DNA from: Pleurodeles waltl
Taxonomy: Eukaryota; Chordata; Amphibia; Caudata; Salamandridae
NCBI RefSeq assembly: GCF_031143425.1
Contig: NC_090444.1
Location: forward strand, 1,348,196,323-1,348,260,322
Direction: 5' to 3'
Length of the DNA: 64,000 nt
Positions within the stretch are counted from its first letter, which is position 1. Every line of letters starts with the position of its first letter. The translations under genes and the position numbers were made by a program. This document shows positions 22,081 through 33,989 of the stretch, one piece after another. The notes under the pieces are model-generated. The model did no database searches, was not told the origin of the DNA, and saw only the letters and a program-made list of their open reading frames with translations.

Positions 22081-22439
22081 GTCAACCCCATAGCAGATTG
22101 CGGCTTTCAGGGAGGTTATGCTGCTAATATTCAGTGTGATACTGGCTTCCTCTGGAGCAACTTTGGGTACCAGTGAGCCACCGGGTCCTCCAGTCGGTTG
22201 ACTGTCAGGGGATCCTCCCTAACACTGTCTGACTCTGTCATACCCATTCCCAAGTACATACCAGTTCCAGTATAGCCTTCCATATCTGCTCTGAGATCCA
22301 CAACATTTCCCACCTCACCGAACTGCTTCAGTGGAGGACGTGGTGCTGACACGATGTCGTATTTCGGTGACATGCTGTGAGATTACACAAGCAAAACTGG
22401 TTGTCATTCAGCCTTCTTCCAACCAACACCTCTGCTATC
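22081..22439. other. Between DIRS-B gag remnant and LINE fragment
   Basis: Probably still DIRS-B sequence; no motif identified. Confidence 0.3.
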
Positions 22440-22946
22440 AATCAGGTGGGTTGGAAGAATGTTCCACGTCTTGGCGGCAAGGTGGGAGAACGATCTGCCT
22501 CCAGCAGTCGTTCTGTGGATGCGTAGGACAGTGTGGAGAGCAAGATCGACGGAGCGAAGCGGTCGGGGTGTAGAACCAGAGCCATCTGTTGAGGTATTCT
22601 GGTCCGGGGTTGTGCAGTGCCTTGTGAGCGTGGGTAAGGAGTTTGAATGTGATTCTCTTGGTGACGGGGAGCCAGTGTTGGGTATCTCAGGTAGGCTGTG
22701 ATGTGGCAGGGGTGGGGGATGTCCAGGATGAGGTGTGCAGAGGCGTTCTGTATGCGTTGCCATCTTTTCTGGAGCTTGGCTGTGGTTCCTGCATAGAGGG
22801 CATTGCCGTAGTCCAATACGCTGCTTACGAGGGCTTGGATGACCGTCCTTCTGGTTTCAGTGGGGATCCATTTGTAGATGTTCCAAAGCATGAGGAGGGT
22901 GTTGAAGCAGGAGGAAGAGATGGCGTTGACTTGCTGGGTCATTGAT
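22440..22946 (-). pseudogene. CR1-superfamily LINE RT C-terminal fragment
   Basis: The minus-strand frame 22442-22969 reads MTQQVNAISSSCFNTLLMLW, then WIPTETRRTVIQALVSSVLD and YGNALYAGTTAKLQKRWQRI. The same blocks occur in the same order in the LINE at 31141-31965 (MTQQINALTSSCFHTLRTLK; LDYGNALYAGTTLKLKSKLQ), so they are two copies of one family. After about 70 codons the frame shifts, and the region encoding TTAGGRSFSHLAAKTWNILP is read in another frame (22404-22763). It is a 5'-truncated piece about 0.5 kb long. Confidence 0.88.
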
Positions 22947-22969
22947 ACTGATGAGCTAGAGTGCAGCAA

Positions 22970-23421
22970 CCAACGGAGCCTCTGTTGTCTTCTGTGTCGC
23001 TCAAAATATTGATGTTAAAGAGGATGGAGGTGGTCTGTTCTCGCCTTTATTATACTGACAGCACGTTATACCTAGGCTACAAAATGTCAGTGTGTTGGAT
23101 ACATCCATATCAAACAAAGCTTGACTCCCCCACGTGCTTCATTAGTGGAGGAAAGTACTTTATTTGGACAGGTGGTCAGAAGGGCAGCTGCAGTGCTAGA
23201 ACTCCAGTTGCTGTCCATAGGGGGAAAAAAAGTCACATTTCCTCACAGATTCTTTAGCCTGGAGCCTACATTCTCTGAGCCCTTGTTGGCTTTTAATGCG
23301 GCTTTGAAAGACACATTTAAGGGCTGGCATGTTCAAAATCCTCGTTTTGCCAGCAAGTTAGCAGATCTGTAGCCCAACAACATAGATTTTTATCTGGTGA
23401 CCCAGATTTCTTGACTCAACA
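22970..23421 (+). other. DIRS-B sequence between LINE fragment and LTR
   Basis: Short plus-strand frames (22961-23372) include FSLEPTFSEPLLAFNAALKD without an assignable motif. It ends in the CCCTG target copy of the solo LTR. Confidence 0.35.
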
Positions 23422-23426
23422 CCCTG

Positions 23427-25503
23427 TGTTAGAAATGGCCCTTTCTGGAAGGGCCATTTCCCCAGCATTTTGCCTTTACTTCCTGTTTTGTTGCTGCATC
23501 TTTTTGTTGGCTTTAGGACTCTGAGCACTTTACCTCTGCTGATCAGTGCTAAAGTTCATGTGCTTCTCCCCTAAAAATATGGTAACATCGGTGTACCCAC
23601 AATTGGCATATTTAATTTACCTGTAAGTCCCATGTAGAGTGGTATACCCTTTACCCAGGGCCTGTAAGTTAAATGCTACTGGTGGCCCTGCAGCACTAAT
23701 TGTGCCACCCACTCAAGTAGCTCTGTAAACATGTCTCAGGCCTGCCGCCGTAGAGCCTGTGTGCACAGTCTGTCACCTTCACTTGGCATTTAAAACTTCA
23801 GCCAAGCCTTACTCTCCCCCCTTTTTTTTTTTTTCATTCAAGACGGGCCTGAGGTAGCCCAAATGGCAGAGTGCCATGTAAGCAAAAGGGAGGGCATATC
23901 ATTCTATGTTCTCATGTCCTGGTAATGAGAGTTGTTTTTTCTTACTGTGAGACCTGCCCCTCTAATAGGCTACCATTGGAAATTCCTTATATTACATTTA
24001 AGCTGACATTTCTGATCTGAGAGGAGTAGCTGCATCATGTTTAGTACAATTGGAATGGTAATAATAAATCCTCTCTCCTGGTGAGGTCGGATTTGTTATT
24101 ACTATTTTAGGAATGCCAATTTTAGAAAGTAGGCATTTTTCTGCACACACTGCCCTGTGTACCCACAGCCTATCTCCAATACACGTCTGACTTGGGTTAG
24201 GTGACAGCTACATTGGTACATTCCCTTCAGACACCCACAACACAGGATAGTCCTCTGCATTTGCATACTGATGGGCATTCCTGGGGAGGATGTTTGAAAG
24301 GGTTCACCCTTACACCTCAGAGGAGTAGTGTCTGCAGTCCACACAAAGGGGCTGATTACCTCCTACTAATAGTCTGGAGCCTAGGCTGACCTGAAAGGGG
24401 GACCTGTGCACTGCACAATAACTATTTTGTAGTCACCCCACACATCAAAGGCAATTTTTTATATAAATATTGGGCCCATGACTCACTCAAGACAGTACAC
24501 CTGGACTCAAGAAATGCTGCTGGAGTAAGGACTTCTGTATGCCAGGATTGCTACTCTACAAGGACTGACTACTCTCAGGAACTGCTGCCCTGCTTGGGTA
24601 TGTTGCCCTGCTGATCTCTGCCCGGCAACCCAAGGCTTGACCTCCAAGCCCAGAGTGACTCTGAGTGGTCCTGCTTTCCCCTCACTGCTCGTCCCGCTAC
24701 TCTTTGACTTCCTCCAAGCAGCTTCTGCCTTGCCATGCTGCTTTCAATACACCAACTCCACCCGGAAAGCTCCTGACTTGTTTTGCCTCTTGGATCGCAC
24801 CAACTTTACCTAAGCGGTCCCTGTCTTGCTTTGCCGCTCTCATTGCGTCAACTTCACAGCCAAACGCCCTCTTCCCTACTTTGCCGTTCTCACTGCATCA
24901 GCTTCACCGGGCACCTCCTGTCTTGCTTTGCTGCTGTCATCGCAGCAGCCTCACTCAAGCAACTTCTGCCCAGCGCTTGCCTTCACCCTTCTTCAACGTC
25001 ACTTGAGTGGCCCCTCCACAACTCTGCTGCTCGCACCTCAGTAACATCAACCTGGGCGTCTTGGGCACTGCTTAGCCGCATCCTGCTCCTGGTAGGAACA
25101 AGACCAGGGATATTGGACACCCGTGCCGGGGAGTCCCCAGCACCATCTTTTTGTCCTCTTACTCTTTTCATGCACATTTATTGTACTACTTTCATGCTCT
25201 AAAGATAAATACTTCTGTATAGTATTGAACCTTAAAAGTATCTAGCTAAACAAGCCTTATTTTTCTAAATACCCATGTGAAGTCTCTTTCTGTGGTGTAC
25301 CTCATATAATTATTGTGTGTGTGTGTGTAGCACATGTATTTTACACATTGCCTCCTAAATTCGGCCTGGCTGCTCTGCGCCAGACTACCAGTGGGTAAGC
25401 AGAGGCTAATTTATTACATTTTACTGACTTTCCTGGACTAGAGCTGTGGTCCCTACTTGTATAGGGTTCTTATTGCTGCCAACTAGAAAACCAGTTCCTA
25501 ACA
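23427..25503 (+). mobile_element. Solo LTR of the long-LTR family, plus strand
   Basis: Begins TGTTAGAAATGG and ends TTCCTAACA, with TG...CA ends, and is flanked by a perfect 5-bp duplication CCCTG (23422-23426 and 25504-25508). Length 2077 bp. Internal landmarks such as GCATATTTAATTTACCTGTA and CTGCAGCACTAATTGTGCC recur reversed in 10583-12658 and in direct orientation at 43920-44040. The proline/serine-rich frames at 24665-25202 are not genes: three frames overlap in a C/T-rich stretch. A (GT)n run is near 25313-25328. Confidence 0.88.
25313..25328. repeat. (GT)n microsatellite
   Basis: About eight GT dinucleotides in a row inside the solo LTR. Confidence 0.9.
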
Positions 25504-25508
25504 CCCTG

Positions 25509-25900
25509 CACCTGAGAGTCCCATTGTGCAGGCTTCCACTCGCAAGATGAAACCTAACTCTTTTCCCAAACTGTCACCTCAACAGGAAATCCAAAATGAC
25601 TGATGCATTCAGCAAGATAATATTTTCATCTATGAGTTTGGCCCTGAGGTCCTTAAACTTAGTATGCTGCTAGGTAGATACTCACATGGTCTCTGGGACT
25701 TCACCAGCCTGATCTTGCCAGCATTCCAAGACGTTCCCAGAGCCACATTGGCACATACAAGACATGATGGACTGGATGAACCAAAGTTTGTGATTCTACC
25801 TGGTCTTGAATTTCTTGATGCCCGGTCCTTTTAACCAATCCATAGTTGCTCCTAAGTCTTTTGACACTAAAAATGGTGTTCCTCATTGCCATAACTTAAG
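25509..25900 (+). pseudogene. DIRS-like gag remnant, second part
   Basis: Read on plus, the stretch near 25660-25830 gives MLLGRYSHGLWDFTSLILPA followed by FQDVPRATLAHTRHDGLDEP and KFVILPGLEFLD. The LGRYSH.LWD and L..AFQDVP patterns fit gag-like proteins of vertebrate DIRS/Ngaro-type elements. It directly follows the LTR's target duplication. Short frames on the minus strand here are shadows. Confidence 0.5.
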
Positions 25901-25929
25901 TGAAATACATGAGTGCTATTGGCCCAACC

Positions 25930-26430
25930 TCCATGTTTCACCTTTTTCCTAATACGTTGGCGCTGAGTACCAGGGATGCCTCCTCCCGAAAGTTGTGACA
26001 CCCTTCCAGGTGCGCAGATGAATCATATTGCAGCTTTCTTTGCACTGTTGTATCCCTTGAAGAAAAAGGCTGATGCTCCATTGACTTGACCTGAACAAGG
26101 CATCTCTATTTTAATTTTTTTTTATTTTATTTTTTATTTGGATCACACAAAAGATCCTCAGATGGACAAATAGCTATTTGTTGGGTTTTCTGGGACATAG
26201 AAGCAAGGAGTATGGCATTGCAGAAAAGTCCCTTGTCAAGTTGGATAGTATTCTGTATCAAGATCTGGTATTCAGTGGCTGTGAAGCAATTCCCAGATGG
26301 CTTGCACACTCATTCAATGTGAGCCAGGGCTGCTACGAGGGCACAGGCATGGGGAGTACCTGTTCTGGACGTCTTACAAGCTGTGCCGTGGGCATTTGTT
26401 TATACTTTCACAAAGCACTGTTGCCTTGAC
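25930..26430 (+). pseudogene. DIRS tyrosine recombinase C-terminal remnant
   Basis: Three plus-strand frames in turn give LDHTKDPQMDK, LFVGFSG, then near 26330-26430 VPVLDVLQAVPWAFVYTFTK and HCCLDSQ. The last block aligns by eye with IPVADICKAAIWTTPHTFTK and HYCVD in the intact-looking recombinase at 15113-15205. The nucleophilic tyrosine is replaced by cysteine (HCC for HYC). Several stops and frame changes are present. It is clearly dead. Confidence 0.7.
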
Positions 26431-26569
26431 AGCCAGGTCTAGAGAGAAGGTCTCTTTGCCTGCTCGGTCTTGGAGGATTTTTTATTTTAAGCCCACTCTA
26501 CAGACCCTTCAGCTCTGGGTGACACTATTTTGATATCTACTCAAATAGTGAGGAATATGTGATTAGAAG

Positions 26570-26650
26570 TATCATCAGAACAAGTTGCTTGCTTTCAGTA
26601 ACACCCTCACTGGTGGATACTCTTTCTAATCCCAGATTCCCACTGCCCTC
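26570..26650 (+). repeat. Probable DIRS-B terminal or internal-complementary sequence
   Basis: CAAGTTGCTTGCTTTCAGTA and GGTGGATACTCTTTC resemble the ends of amphibian DIRS elements as I know them. No second copy is placed, so this is a weak call. Confidence 0.35.
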
Positions 26651-29507
26651 GCTCATCCCACTTCTGTTGAGGAGCCTCTTTAACATATAAAAAGGTCCTA
26701 AGTTAAATATTTGCACACTATTGCCGACAGTCTATGTTCTGTATCGGAAGGGACCGAAATGGAAGGAGATAAGAAACTTACATAATTGGGCAGGGTGCAA
26801 TTATGCGGCTCCACTCCATCACTTTGAGGGCAGTGTGGAGTCTATGTGGAGTCACAAGGTGTCACCTGCTGATTCGTGTGAGCACTATTGTGAATTTTTC
26901 CAGATCCAGTCTGGCACCTGGAGAATATTCAGAAGGTGAGATATCTGCAGTTAGAAATCCACCAGAAAGAGCATTACCGAGGTAGCTGTTTTTTGTCCAG
27001 TTAATACTTTATCTTTCAAGAAGAAAAGAACATTTACTAACACGTTACACAAAGAACCAGATGATTCCTCCACTTTCTGGTGCTAAGATTTGGCTCCCAA
27101 ACACTATCCTACCTCCTACGCAGTAGAAGCTTGATTTTTTTTTTTTTTTTTTAACATTGGCCCTGAAGCCAGTCTTATGCTATGGGATTGCACTTAATTT
27201 GTCTGTGATCTTTGGAAATACCTACTTTGCTAGTATTTTGTGAGATCTTTTCCCTGTAAAGGATTCAGATTTGCTGAGAGGTTCGCAATGTGGTTATTCC
27301 GTTATTCTATGTTCAGCTTTGGGTACTTGTGGGCTGAAGCCTCAGTTGCTGATTATCCCACACCTTAGGTAAAAAATAAAAGGTCTTTCTAAACAATTCC
27401 CTGCGCCACTGAACCCTACATGAAGCTGCCACTGATGCTTCCAAAGAACCGGTTATGAAGTCACTGGTGACCACGGGTTCGGTGTCTGTTTGGGAAAGGT
27501 CTACAGTCATTGGAGTCCCACAGTCTGATCGGAACACACCAGCTTGTTATATTGATCAGTGTGGCAGGTGTAGTAGTGGACTATCACCCACATTTGGTGT
27601 TCAGAAGGGTACTTAAACTGTTTGATGGCTGTACCTCTATTTCTTCCGGTTGTGCAGATGAGCCTCTGCAAAATTTACATTAAAATTGACATATTCCCTG
27701 CATGCTTGGATCACATGAATAAACTTTTGTCAGCATAATGCAGCTGCAAATTAACAATATTGAGGAAAATGCTGATGGTAGAGGGGAGTAACTTCTCAAA
27801 ACTTAGCAAGTGCTAGATTAAATGATGAACCTGTGTTAATAACCTTTTCATTGAATTGTTCAACAGGTCACAGCTTTCGGTAGTGTCTATACTAGAGCAG
27901 GAGCACCAGACCTTGGCTCCAGACCGGTTTTGTCGGCTCTTCAAATGCCTGTGGTAGCCCACAAACTACAGGGATTGAAATGTGATATTAAGCATGGCAA
28001 GAAAAAATAGAGACTTGCAGTACAAAAGTACTCTCTGACCTCTCTGAGGGTGTAGTCCAAGAAGCGCAGGGCGCTTATGCAACCATTAAGAAGAAACATA
28101 CCTGCAACTTAAATTTGTTAATGCCTTGTGGTTCCTAGCTGGGTCAAAAGTGAAGCGCATATCTTGACTAACCCTCAAGATGCTAGGAAGTTACTCAAGA
28201 TTAATGTAATGCAGTTGGACGTTGTTCTCTGGGAGCCTCTGCCACTACCTCTCTTGCGCTAACTGTTGGATGTTGCCGTAACCCAAAATACTCCAGTTGC
28301 TGCAGACGGCACAAAAATGGTAGCATATGGGGGGACAGAAGGTCTCCTATGCCGTGCCAAGGTATTGCTGTAGATGAGGACTGGGATGCTTAATAAAATA
28401 CTGTGTTCAGTTTCAGTTTAATTATATATTGTGCTCTTAATCGTTCTTCTCCTGTGGGGCATGGGCATGGAAATTCCCGGAACACAAGGATTTGTATCAA
28501 ATTATGTTTAAGCAATGCATATCTGTGTTGCAGTGTGTTCAATATCTGGCAAATAGGATTTCTCTCTGTTCTCTTGGTGGGGCTTAACGAGCTTCTCCTC
28601 AATATCACCAGGTTCAAATTTAAAGCTGAAGGTGAGACATTCTCCTTGTTTCACTGGCCTAATGTTTGCAGCTTCTTACTTGTTTAACTTTGGCAAATGT
28701 CCTCTTAGTCATTGTTAGAAAGATCCTAAAAAACCTAATTATTTTATAAAGCTTTTAAAGACTAGTGCTGAAAGACCACTGGACATTGTGTTTATTGTAA
28801 GTGTCATCGGTCAGTGAATTTTAAGCAGTTTTATATGAACTCAGTTTGGTTATAAAATCACTCTTCAAGGTAATTTGTTTTGAGGAAAGATCAAATAATT
28901 TTATTATCAAATGAACCAGCATAAAAGGAAGACCTAAGACTGACGTATTCTTTAGAGTATTGTTTGTAAAATGTGTGATACTCTTCAGACTCAACAAAGA
29001 ATGTGGAGATGGATGTCTCACTTTTACACACTGGAAAGTTTAGAACATAAACTTTGCCTAAGATTTCCCAGTTCCCCTTGATTCTGATGTGCTGATACTG
29101 GAAAACAAGTTACACCTGCTTATGTTGCAGTATCTGATTGTTGGAGTTAGTTTAGACACATTTCGGTTACATTATTATCCTCCGTTCACCAGTCCTGTCT
29201 TGAAAGACATGGGTGAGATGGTTCAGAATGGGAGAGTTGCAGAAGAAGAGTTCAAAACTTTCTGGTAGAAGAACATTGCTGGTAACAGGACGTTTGTCAC
29301 TGCAGTGTAAGCTGAGACGCGTCTAAAAGCGACTGGAAAGGCTTTGTATAAATGAATCAAAGTGTTCCATCTGTACGTTCTCTTGCTCTCCTTGTACTTC
29401 AGTGGTGGTCCCCACGTTGTAACAACAGAAGTGAGGAGTGAGAACAGAATGCACCCTTTTATGTTTTTCATATGTTCTTATCTGCTTATGCTCTGTCACC
29501 TCCTCAG
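26651..29507. other. PGM3: PGM3 intron, mostly unassigned
   Basis: A run of about 18-20 T lies near 27131-27152. No other element end or domain was recognised. The acceptor at the end is CACCTCCTCAG with AG at 29506-29507. Confidence 0.4.
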
Positions 29508-29703
29508 AATGCCAGCAGTGGTGATAGCCATAGATCTGTTCGAGTTGATGGTGCAAACGGCATTGGGGCTATGAAGCTGAAAGAGATGGAGCATTACCTA
29601 CAGACGGGACTGTTCCTTCATGTTCTTAATGACGGGGCCTGCGGAAAGCTGAATCACCTTTGTGGGGCTGACTACGTGAAGGTTCAGCAAAAACCTCCTC
29701 CTG
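29508..29703 (+). CDS. PGM3: PGM3 internal exon
   Basis: Starts in frame with NASSGDSHRSVRVDGANGIG and continues AMKLKEMEHYLQTGLF, then GKLNHLCGADYVKVQQKPPP. V-D-x-ANGIGA and GKLNHLCGAD are characteristic of PGM3; this part forms the sugar-phosphate mutase second domain that leads into the metal-binding loop. The acceptor is TCAG|AATGCC and the donor CCTG|GTATGC (GT at 29704-29705). Length 196 nt: 65 codons plus one base, so a glycine codon is split across the next intron. The phase matches the exon at 35370. The gap to the previous exon is 9849 bp of intron. Confidence 0.96.
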
Positions 29704-31040
29704 GTATGCAGTTTAGTATTTCATATTCCTGTCCGGTTTCTGCACATTACATTTCAACTATTCCGATATGCATCACATGGTTCTTGTAGATGCCTCAGCT
29801 TTACCTTGCAAATGTGTTGGATTTGATCTCTCTTTATTCATTTACTTGTGATGTAACAGCATCCCCTTTTTTGATATGTGGTTGTGATGTCCAAGAATGT
29901 AACACTGTGTTCATGAAGGTCATGGAAGACCGATGCAGCCTTTAAAAAGGCGTACTGTAGCGTGACTTGAAAAAGCATAGTTGTGATAGTTAACAGTTGT
30001 GGGCTTTCAGAATACACTAGCGCCTTTGTAAACATTGGACCATTTTTCCTGACTTCAAGAAGCATGTCGATTTGCTTTATAGATATAGAATGTACCTCAT
30101 TCAAGCCCATCTTAAGGATATTATTATGCACCCTTTTGCATAAGGGGATAAGGCACTCAAGCTGCATGTATGTGGTATAAAACATTTAGCTGACATATAA
30201 TAAAGGAGAGAAGCTAACCTCTGTCTTATAAAGATATTACAAGTCCTCGAGGAGTTTCCTTGACCTTACAGAAGCACAAGCCCGAAGATAGAGTTCCTAC
30301 ACAAAGTCATGGAACTCCGAGATGATTTATTTTATTCATTTATAATGCAAGGTCACATGAATACCCTTCCCTCACATAGCATAACCCCTTGGTCCCTTTG
30401 AAAGAGGATTGTTGCAGATATCTAGGACTTATAGTGCAAAGCTGGGCAAATGCTTAGTGATGCTCTGTGGGGACCCTATTGTGTCCACTGTTAATTGCAT
30501 TGAGCGATTTGCATGCCGGGGGGCTGATTGACAGAAGGCTAACCATAACAGTGCAAAGGAGGCATTACACGAAAAGACAGGCAGACAATTGTTGACTGTA
30601 CCATGAGGAAAACATTTGACCAAGGACCCAATGTAAAATAGACATTTAGCACAGTGGAGCTATAAACATGTTTCGAGTTCTAATTTGGGCACAGTTAATG
30701 CTAGGGCTTTCAGCTTTCCTAAGCTCATTGAGTTTATGAGTGCACTACTTGACTGACTAGTTATTGGAGAGCTTTTCAATTATACAATAAACTACTCAAC
30801 AGGGTTGTTGTTATTGTCTGTTAATGAGAGTTCTCAGTTGTGTCACACTCTGTCCCTAAGCCCCTATACTGTGTGGAGTAAGCTTGGATGCAGCCCTGAG
30901 AGAGTAGAGTGCCTAAAAGCAAGCCCTTGACTTTTGAGTTTGGAGTGCAAAAGTACTGTGTACATGAGTCACCAGTGGTAAACAGCCTTACTGGCACAAG
31001 GTTAAGGCCTAGCAGTTTTAGACTGCTCCAGGAAAAGGGC
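29704..31040. other. PGM3: PGM3 intron, no element recognised
   Basis: Contains only short frames on both strands without motifs, and AT-rich non-repetitive sequence. Confidence 0.4.
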
Positions 31041-31042
31041 TC

Positions 31043-31060
31043 TCAATCAATCAATCAATC
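31043..31060. repeat. (TCAA)n tail of the LINE
   Basis: Four to five tandem TCAA units mark the 3' end of the adjacent minus-strand LINE; on the element strand they read as a (TTGA)n tail, as CR1/L2-type LINEs end in short tandem repeats rather than poly-A. Confidence 0.85.
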
Positions 31061-31140
31061 AAAAAGATTTATAGAGCGTGCTACTCACTCATGAGGGTCT
31101 CAAGACGCTTGGGGGGGGGGCAAAGGAGGGGCAAGGAGGG

Positions 31141-32720
31141 TCACTGTCCGAACAACCATGTCTTGAGGTTCTTTCTGAAGAGCAGGAGGTCTTTGGTTTT
31201 GCAGAGGTTGGTGGGGAGAGAGTTCCAGGTTTTGGGGGCGAGGTAGGAGAATGACCTGCCTCCTGTGGTGGTGCGTTGGATGCGGGGGACTGTGGCTAGG
31301 GCGAGGTTGGCTGATCGGAGGTTGCGGGTGGGAGTGTGGAAGTTCACTCTGTCGTTGAGGTAGGTTGGGCCGGTGTTGTGGAGGGATTTGTGTGCGTGGA
31401 TGAGGATCTTGAATGTGATTCTCTTGTCTATGGGGAGCCAGTGAAGAGATTTGAGGTGTGGTGAGATTCGTTCGTGGCAGGGGAGGCCAAGGACGAGGGG
31501 TGCAGCTGTGTTCTGGATTCTCTGGAGTTTGCTTTTGAGTTTGAGTGTGGTGCCGGCATAGAGGGCGTTACCGTAGTCTAGTCTGCTGCTGATGAGTGCA
31601 TGGGTGACTGTCTTCCTGGTCTCTGTGGGAATCCATTTGAAGGATTTTTTTAGAGTGCGGAGTGTGTGGAAGCAGGAGGAGGTTAGAGCATTGATTTGCT
31701 GTGTCATGGAGAGGGAGGGGTCCAGGATGATGCCGAGGTTGCATGCGTGGTTTGCGGGGGTGGGTGCGGGGCCTAGGGCTGTGGGCCACCAGGAGTTGTC
31801 GCATATGGTTTTGTTGGGGCCGAAGATGATGATCTCGGTTTTGTTGGAGTTAAGCTTGAGGTGGTTAGTTGTCATCCAGTTTGGCGGTGTCGAGGAGAGC
31901 AGCGTGTAGGTTGGTTTTGGCGGTGGTGGGGTTGCGGGTGAGGGAGAGGATGAGTTGGGTGTCATCTGCGTAGGAGAGGATAGTGATTCCGTGTGATCGG
32001 AGGATGTTGGCTAAGGGGATCATGTAGATGTTGAAGAGTGTGGGGCTGAGGGAGGACCCTTGGGGGTCTCCGCAGATGAGTTTGGTAGCGGTGGAGTGGA
32101 AAGATGGAAGGCGGACTCTCTGGGTCCGTTCGATGAGGAAGGAGGTGAGCCAGTCTAAGGCTTTGTGGCGAATTCCTATGTTGTGGAGGCGTGTGCGAAG
32201 TGTGTGGTGGCAGACAGTGTCAAAGGCTGCGGAGAGGTCTAGGAGGATGAGTGCGACGGTCTCGCCTTTGTCGACTTTGGTCCTGATGTCGTCAGTGCAT
32301 GCGATGAGGGAGGTTTCCGTGCTGTGGTTCTTGCGGAACCCGGATTGTGAGGGGTCAAGAGTGTTGTTTCTTCGAGGAAGTGGGATATGCGGGGGTTGAC
32401 TAGTTTCTCGGCAACCTTAGCAGGGAAAGGGAGGAGGGAGATGGGGCGATAGTTGGAGAGGGTCTCCGGGTCGGCTTTGTTTTGTTTTTTAGGAGAGCAG
32501 TGATTTCCACGTGCTTCCAGGGGTCTGGGTAGGTGGTGAAGTCCAAAGAGGAGTTGATTATGTCGCGGAGTATGGGGGCGATGGTTGGGCTGGCTTTGTT
32601 GTAGATGCGATGTGGGCAGGGGTCGCAGGGGGATCCGGAGTGGATGGAGTTCATGGTTTTTTCGGTTTCTTCGTGTGTGGTGGGGTCCCAGGTGGTGAGT
32701 GTGGTGGGGGGGGTCATGAG
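31141..32720 (-). pseudogene. CR1-like LINE reverse transcriptase and C-terminal domain
   Basis: The 32400-32717 frame has SGSPCDPCPHRIYNK, then ILRDIINSSLDF and DPWKHVEITALLK, the start of RT. The catalytic YADD box is encoded at 31961-31972 (S-YADD-TQLIL on the minus strand). The frame 31141-31965 then gives NHLKLNSNKTEIIIFGPNK, CNLGIILDPSLSMTQQI, RLDYGNALYAGTTLKLKSK, SPHLKSLHWLPIDKRITFK and GGRSFSYLAPKTWNSLP, the usual C-terminal landmarks of CR1/L2/Rex1 LINEs. The 3' part reads without a stop for 274 codons, but the RT core lies in other frames. Confidence 0.93.
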
Positions 32721-33176
32721 TGGGGGTTGAGTTGGGTGAGTGAGGGGTGTGTGTGGTGGGTGTGTGTGTGGTATGAAGCTGTTGTGGATGTCCAGGATTT
32801 TGTGGTGGAAGTGGTTGGAGAGGGCGTCACATAGGGGCTGTGTGTGTGAGGGGTCTATGTTGCTGGTTTTGGGTTTGGCTAGTCCATTAATGATGGTGAA
32901 GAGTTCTTTGCTGTTTTGAGAGTTGTTGTCAAGGCGTGTCTTGTAGTGATCTCTTTTGGCGGGTTCTTGTTGCCATATTTTCTCCGCTTTGCGGCATTTG
33001 CGCTTGGAGTCTTGGAGTTCGGGGGGTGAACCATGGGGCGTTCTTGATGTGCGGGTGGCGATGTGGTTTCTCAGGGGGGCTAGTGTGTCTGTGCAGGTAG
33101 TGATCCATTTCGAGAGGTTGTGTGCTCCTGTGTTGGGGTCTGTTGGTGTAGGCTTATATATTTTTTTTTAAATAAT

Positions 33177-33280
33177 GCGGGTGTTGTGTGTGTTGTCGGG
33201 GGTGTTGCTATGGTTGGTGTGTGGTGTGAGGGATGAGGAGCAGGAGAAATGACAGGTGAGGCAGGCGAAGGGGCCATGAG
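33177..33280 (-). repeat. Inserted copy of the LINE's own leader (copy 1)
   Basis: This 104-bp segment, starting GCGGGTGTTGTGTGTGTTGT, is repeated at 33990-34093 with one difference seen (GAGGCAGG versus GAGACAGG). It lies between endonuclease and linker, next to an A/T run (TTTTTTTTTAAATAATG at 33162-33177). Confidence 0.92.
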
Positions 33281-33830
33281 GGATTGTGAGCCAGTTGGGA
33301 GTTCTGGCGTTCTGTGGGGATCTTGTCCCACTTGCGGTAGGGTGTGGTGTGTTGATGGTGGTGTGTGGGGGGTTTGGTGAAGGAGAAGTGGACGCAGTGG
33401 TGGTCAGTCCAGAGGAGTTCGGTGGTGTGGGTGTAGGCTATGTGTTGGCTTGAGGTGAAAATTGCGTCAAGCGTGTGTCTTGCTGAGTGGGTGGGTGCGG
33501 TGACCAGTTGTTTGAGTCCAAGGTTGGTGAGGTTTTCTATGAGGGAGGTAGAGTTGTGCTCTTGTAGGTTCTCCAAGTGAAAGTTGAAATCACTGAGGAG
33601 GATGTAGTCTATGGAGGTGAGGGCGTGCAAGCTGATGGTGTCGCAGAAGGCGGGGCGTGGTCCTGGTGGTCTGTAGATTAGTGTACCTCTGAGGGTGGAG
33701 TTGTTGTTAATGTGGATTAGGAAGTGCATGTGTTCTGTGTTGTTGATAGTGTCTTGGGAGCTGGTGGTGACTTTGATGGTGTCCCTGTGTAGGATGGCGA
33801 TGCCACCACATGGCCTGTTGAGGCGGTTCT
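33208..33830 (-). pseudogene. CR1-like LINE endonuclease remnant
   Basis: The frame 33208-33729 reads MHFLIHINNNSTLRGTLIYR, then DYILLSDFNFHLENL (the GDFN box with S for G), PTHSARHTLDAIFTS and TDHHCVHF (terminal box, T for S). Just upstream another frame gives NCLLLNTHSLHK, the N-terminal L-N-x-x-S-L of the domain, but the following strand and the ETW-type box are missing, so an N-terminal stretch has been lost. In life it would nick target DNA; here it cannot. Confidence 0.85.
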
Positions 33831-33989
33831 ATGGCATGTTTTGTGAAGGGAGTGGGTGTTGAGGAGCAGGCAGTTGAGGTGGTTGTGGTGGGTGGTGTTG
33901 GTGTGGTGCATGAGGGTGTTGTGGGGTGGTGTGCTGCGGGACTGGTTGGTGGGGGTGGGGGTGGGGGCAGAGCAGGTGTGTGTTGCGTT

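Larger units (their letters stand above)
21450..26650 (+). mobile_element. Decayed DIRS-family element B with nested insertions
   Basis: Gag-like pieces (21660-22080, about 25500-25890) are followed directly by a tyrosine recombinase C-terminal remnant (about 25930-26430) and an end-like sequence near 26576-26640. A CR1-like LINE fragment (22440-22946) and a solo LTR (23427-25503) sit inside it. No RT or RNase H was found, so this is an internal-deletion derivative. The left boundary is uncertain. Sense orientation relative to PGM3. Confidence 0.6.

Noticed and set aside
24665..25202. Overlapping Leu/Ser/Pro-rich frames
   Set aside because: C/T-rich tract of the solo LTR read in three frames; no domain.
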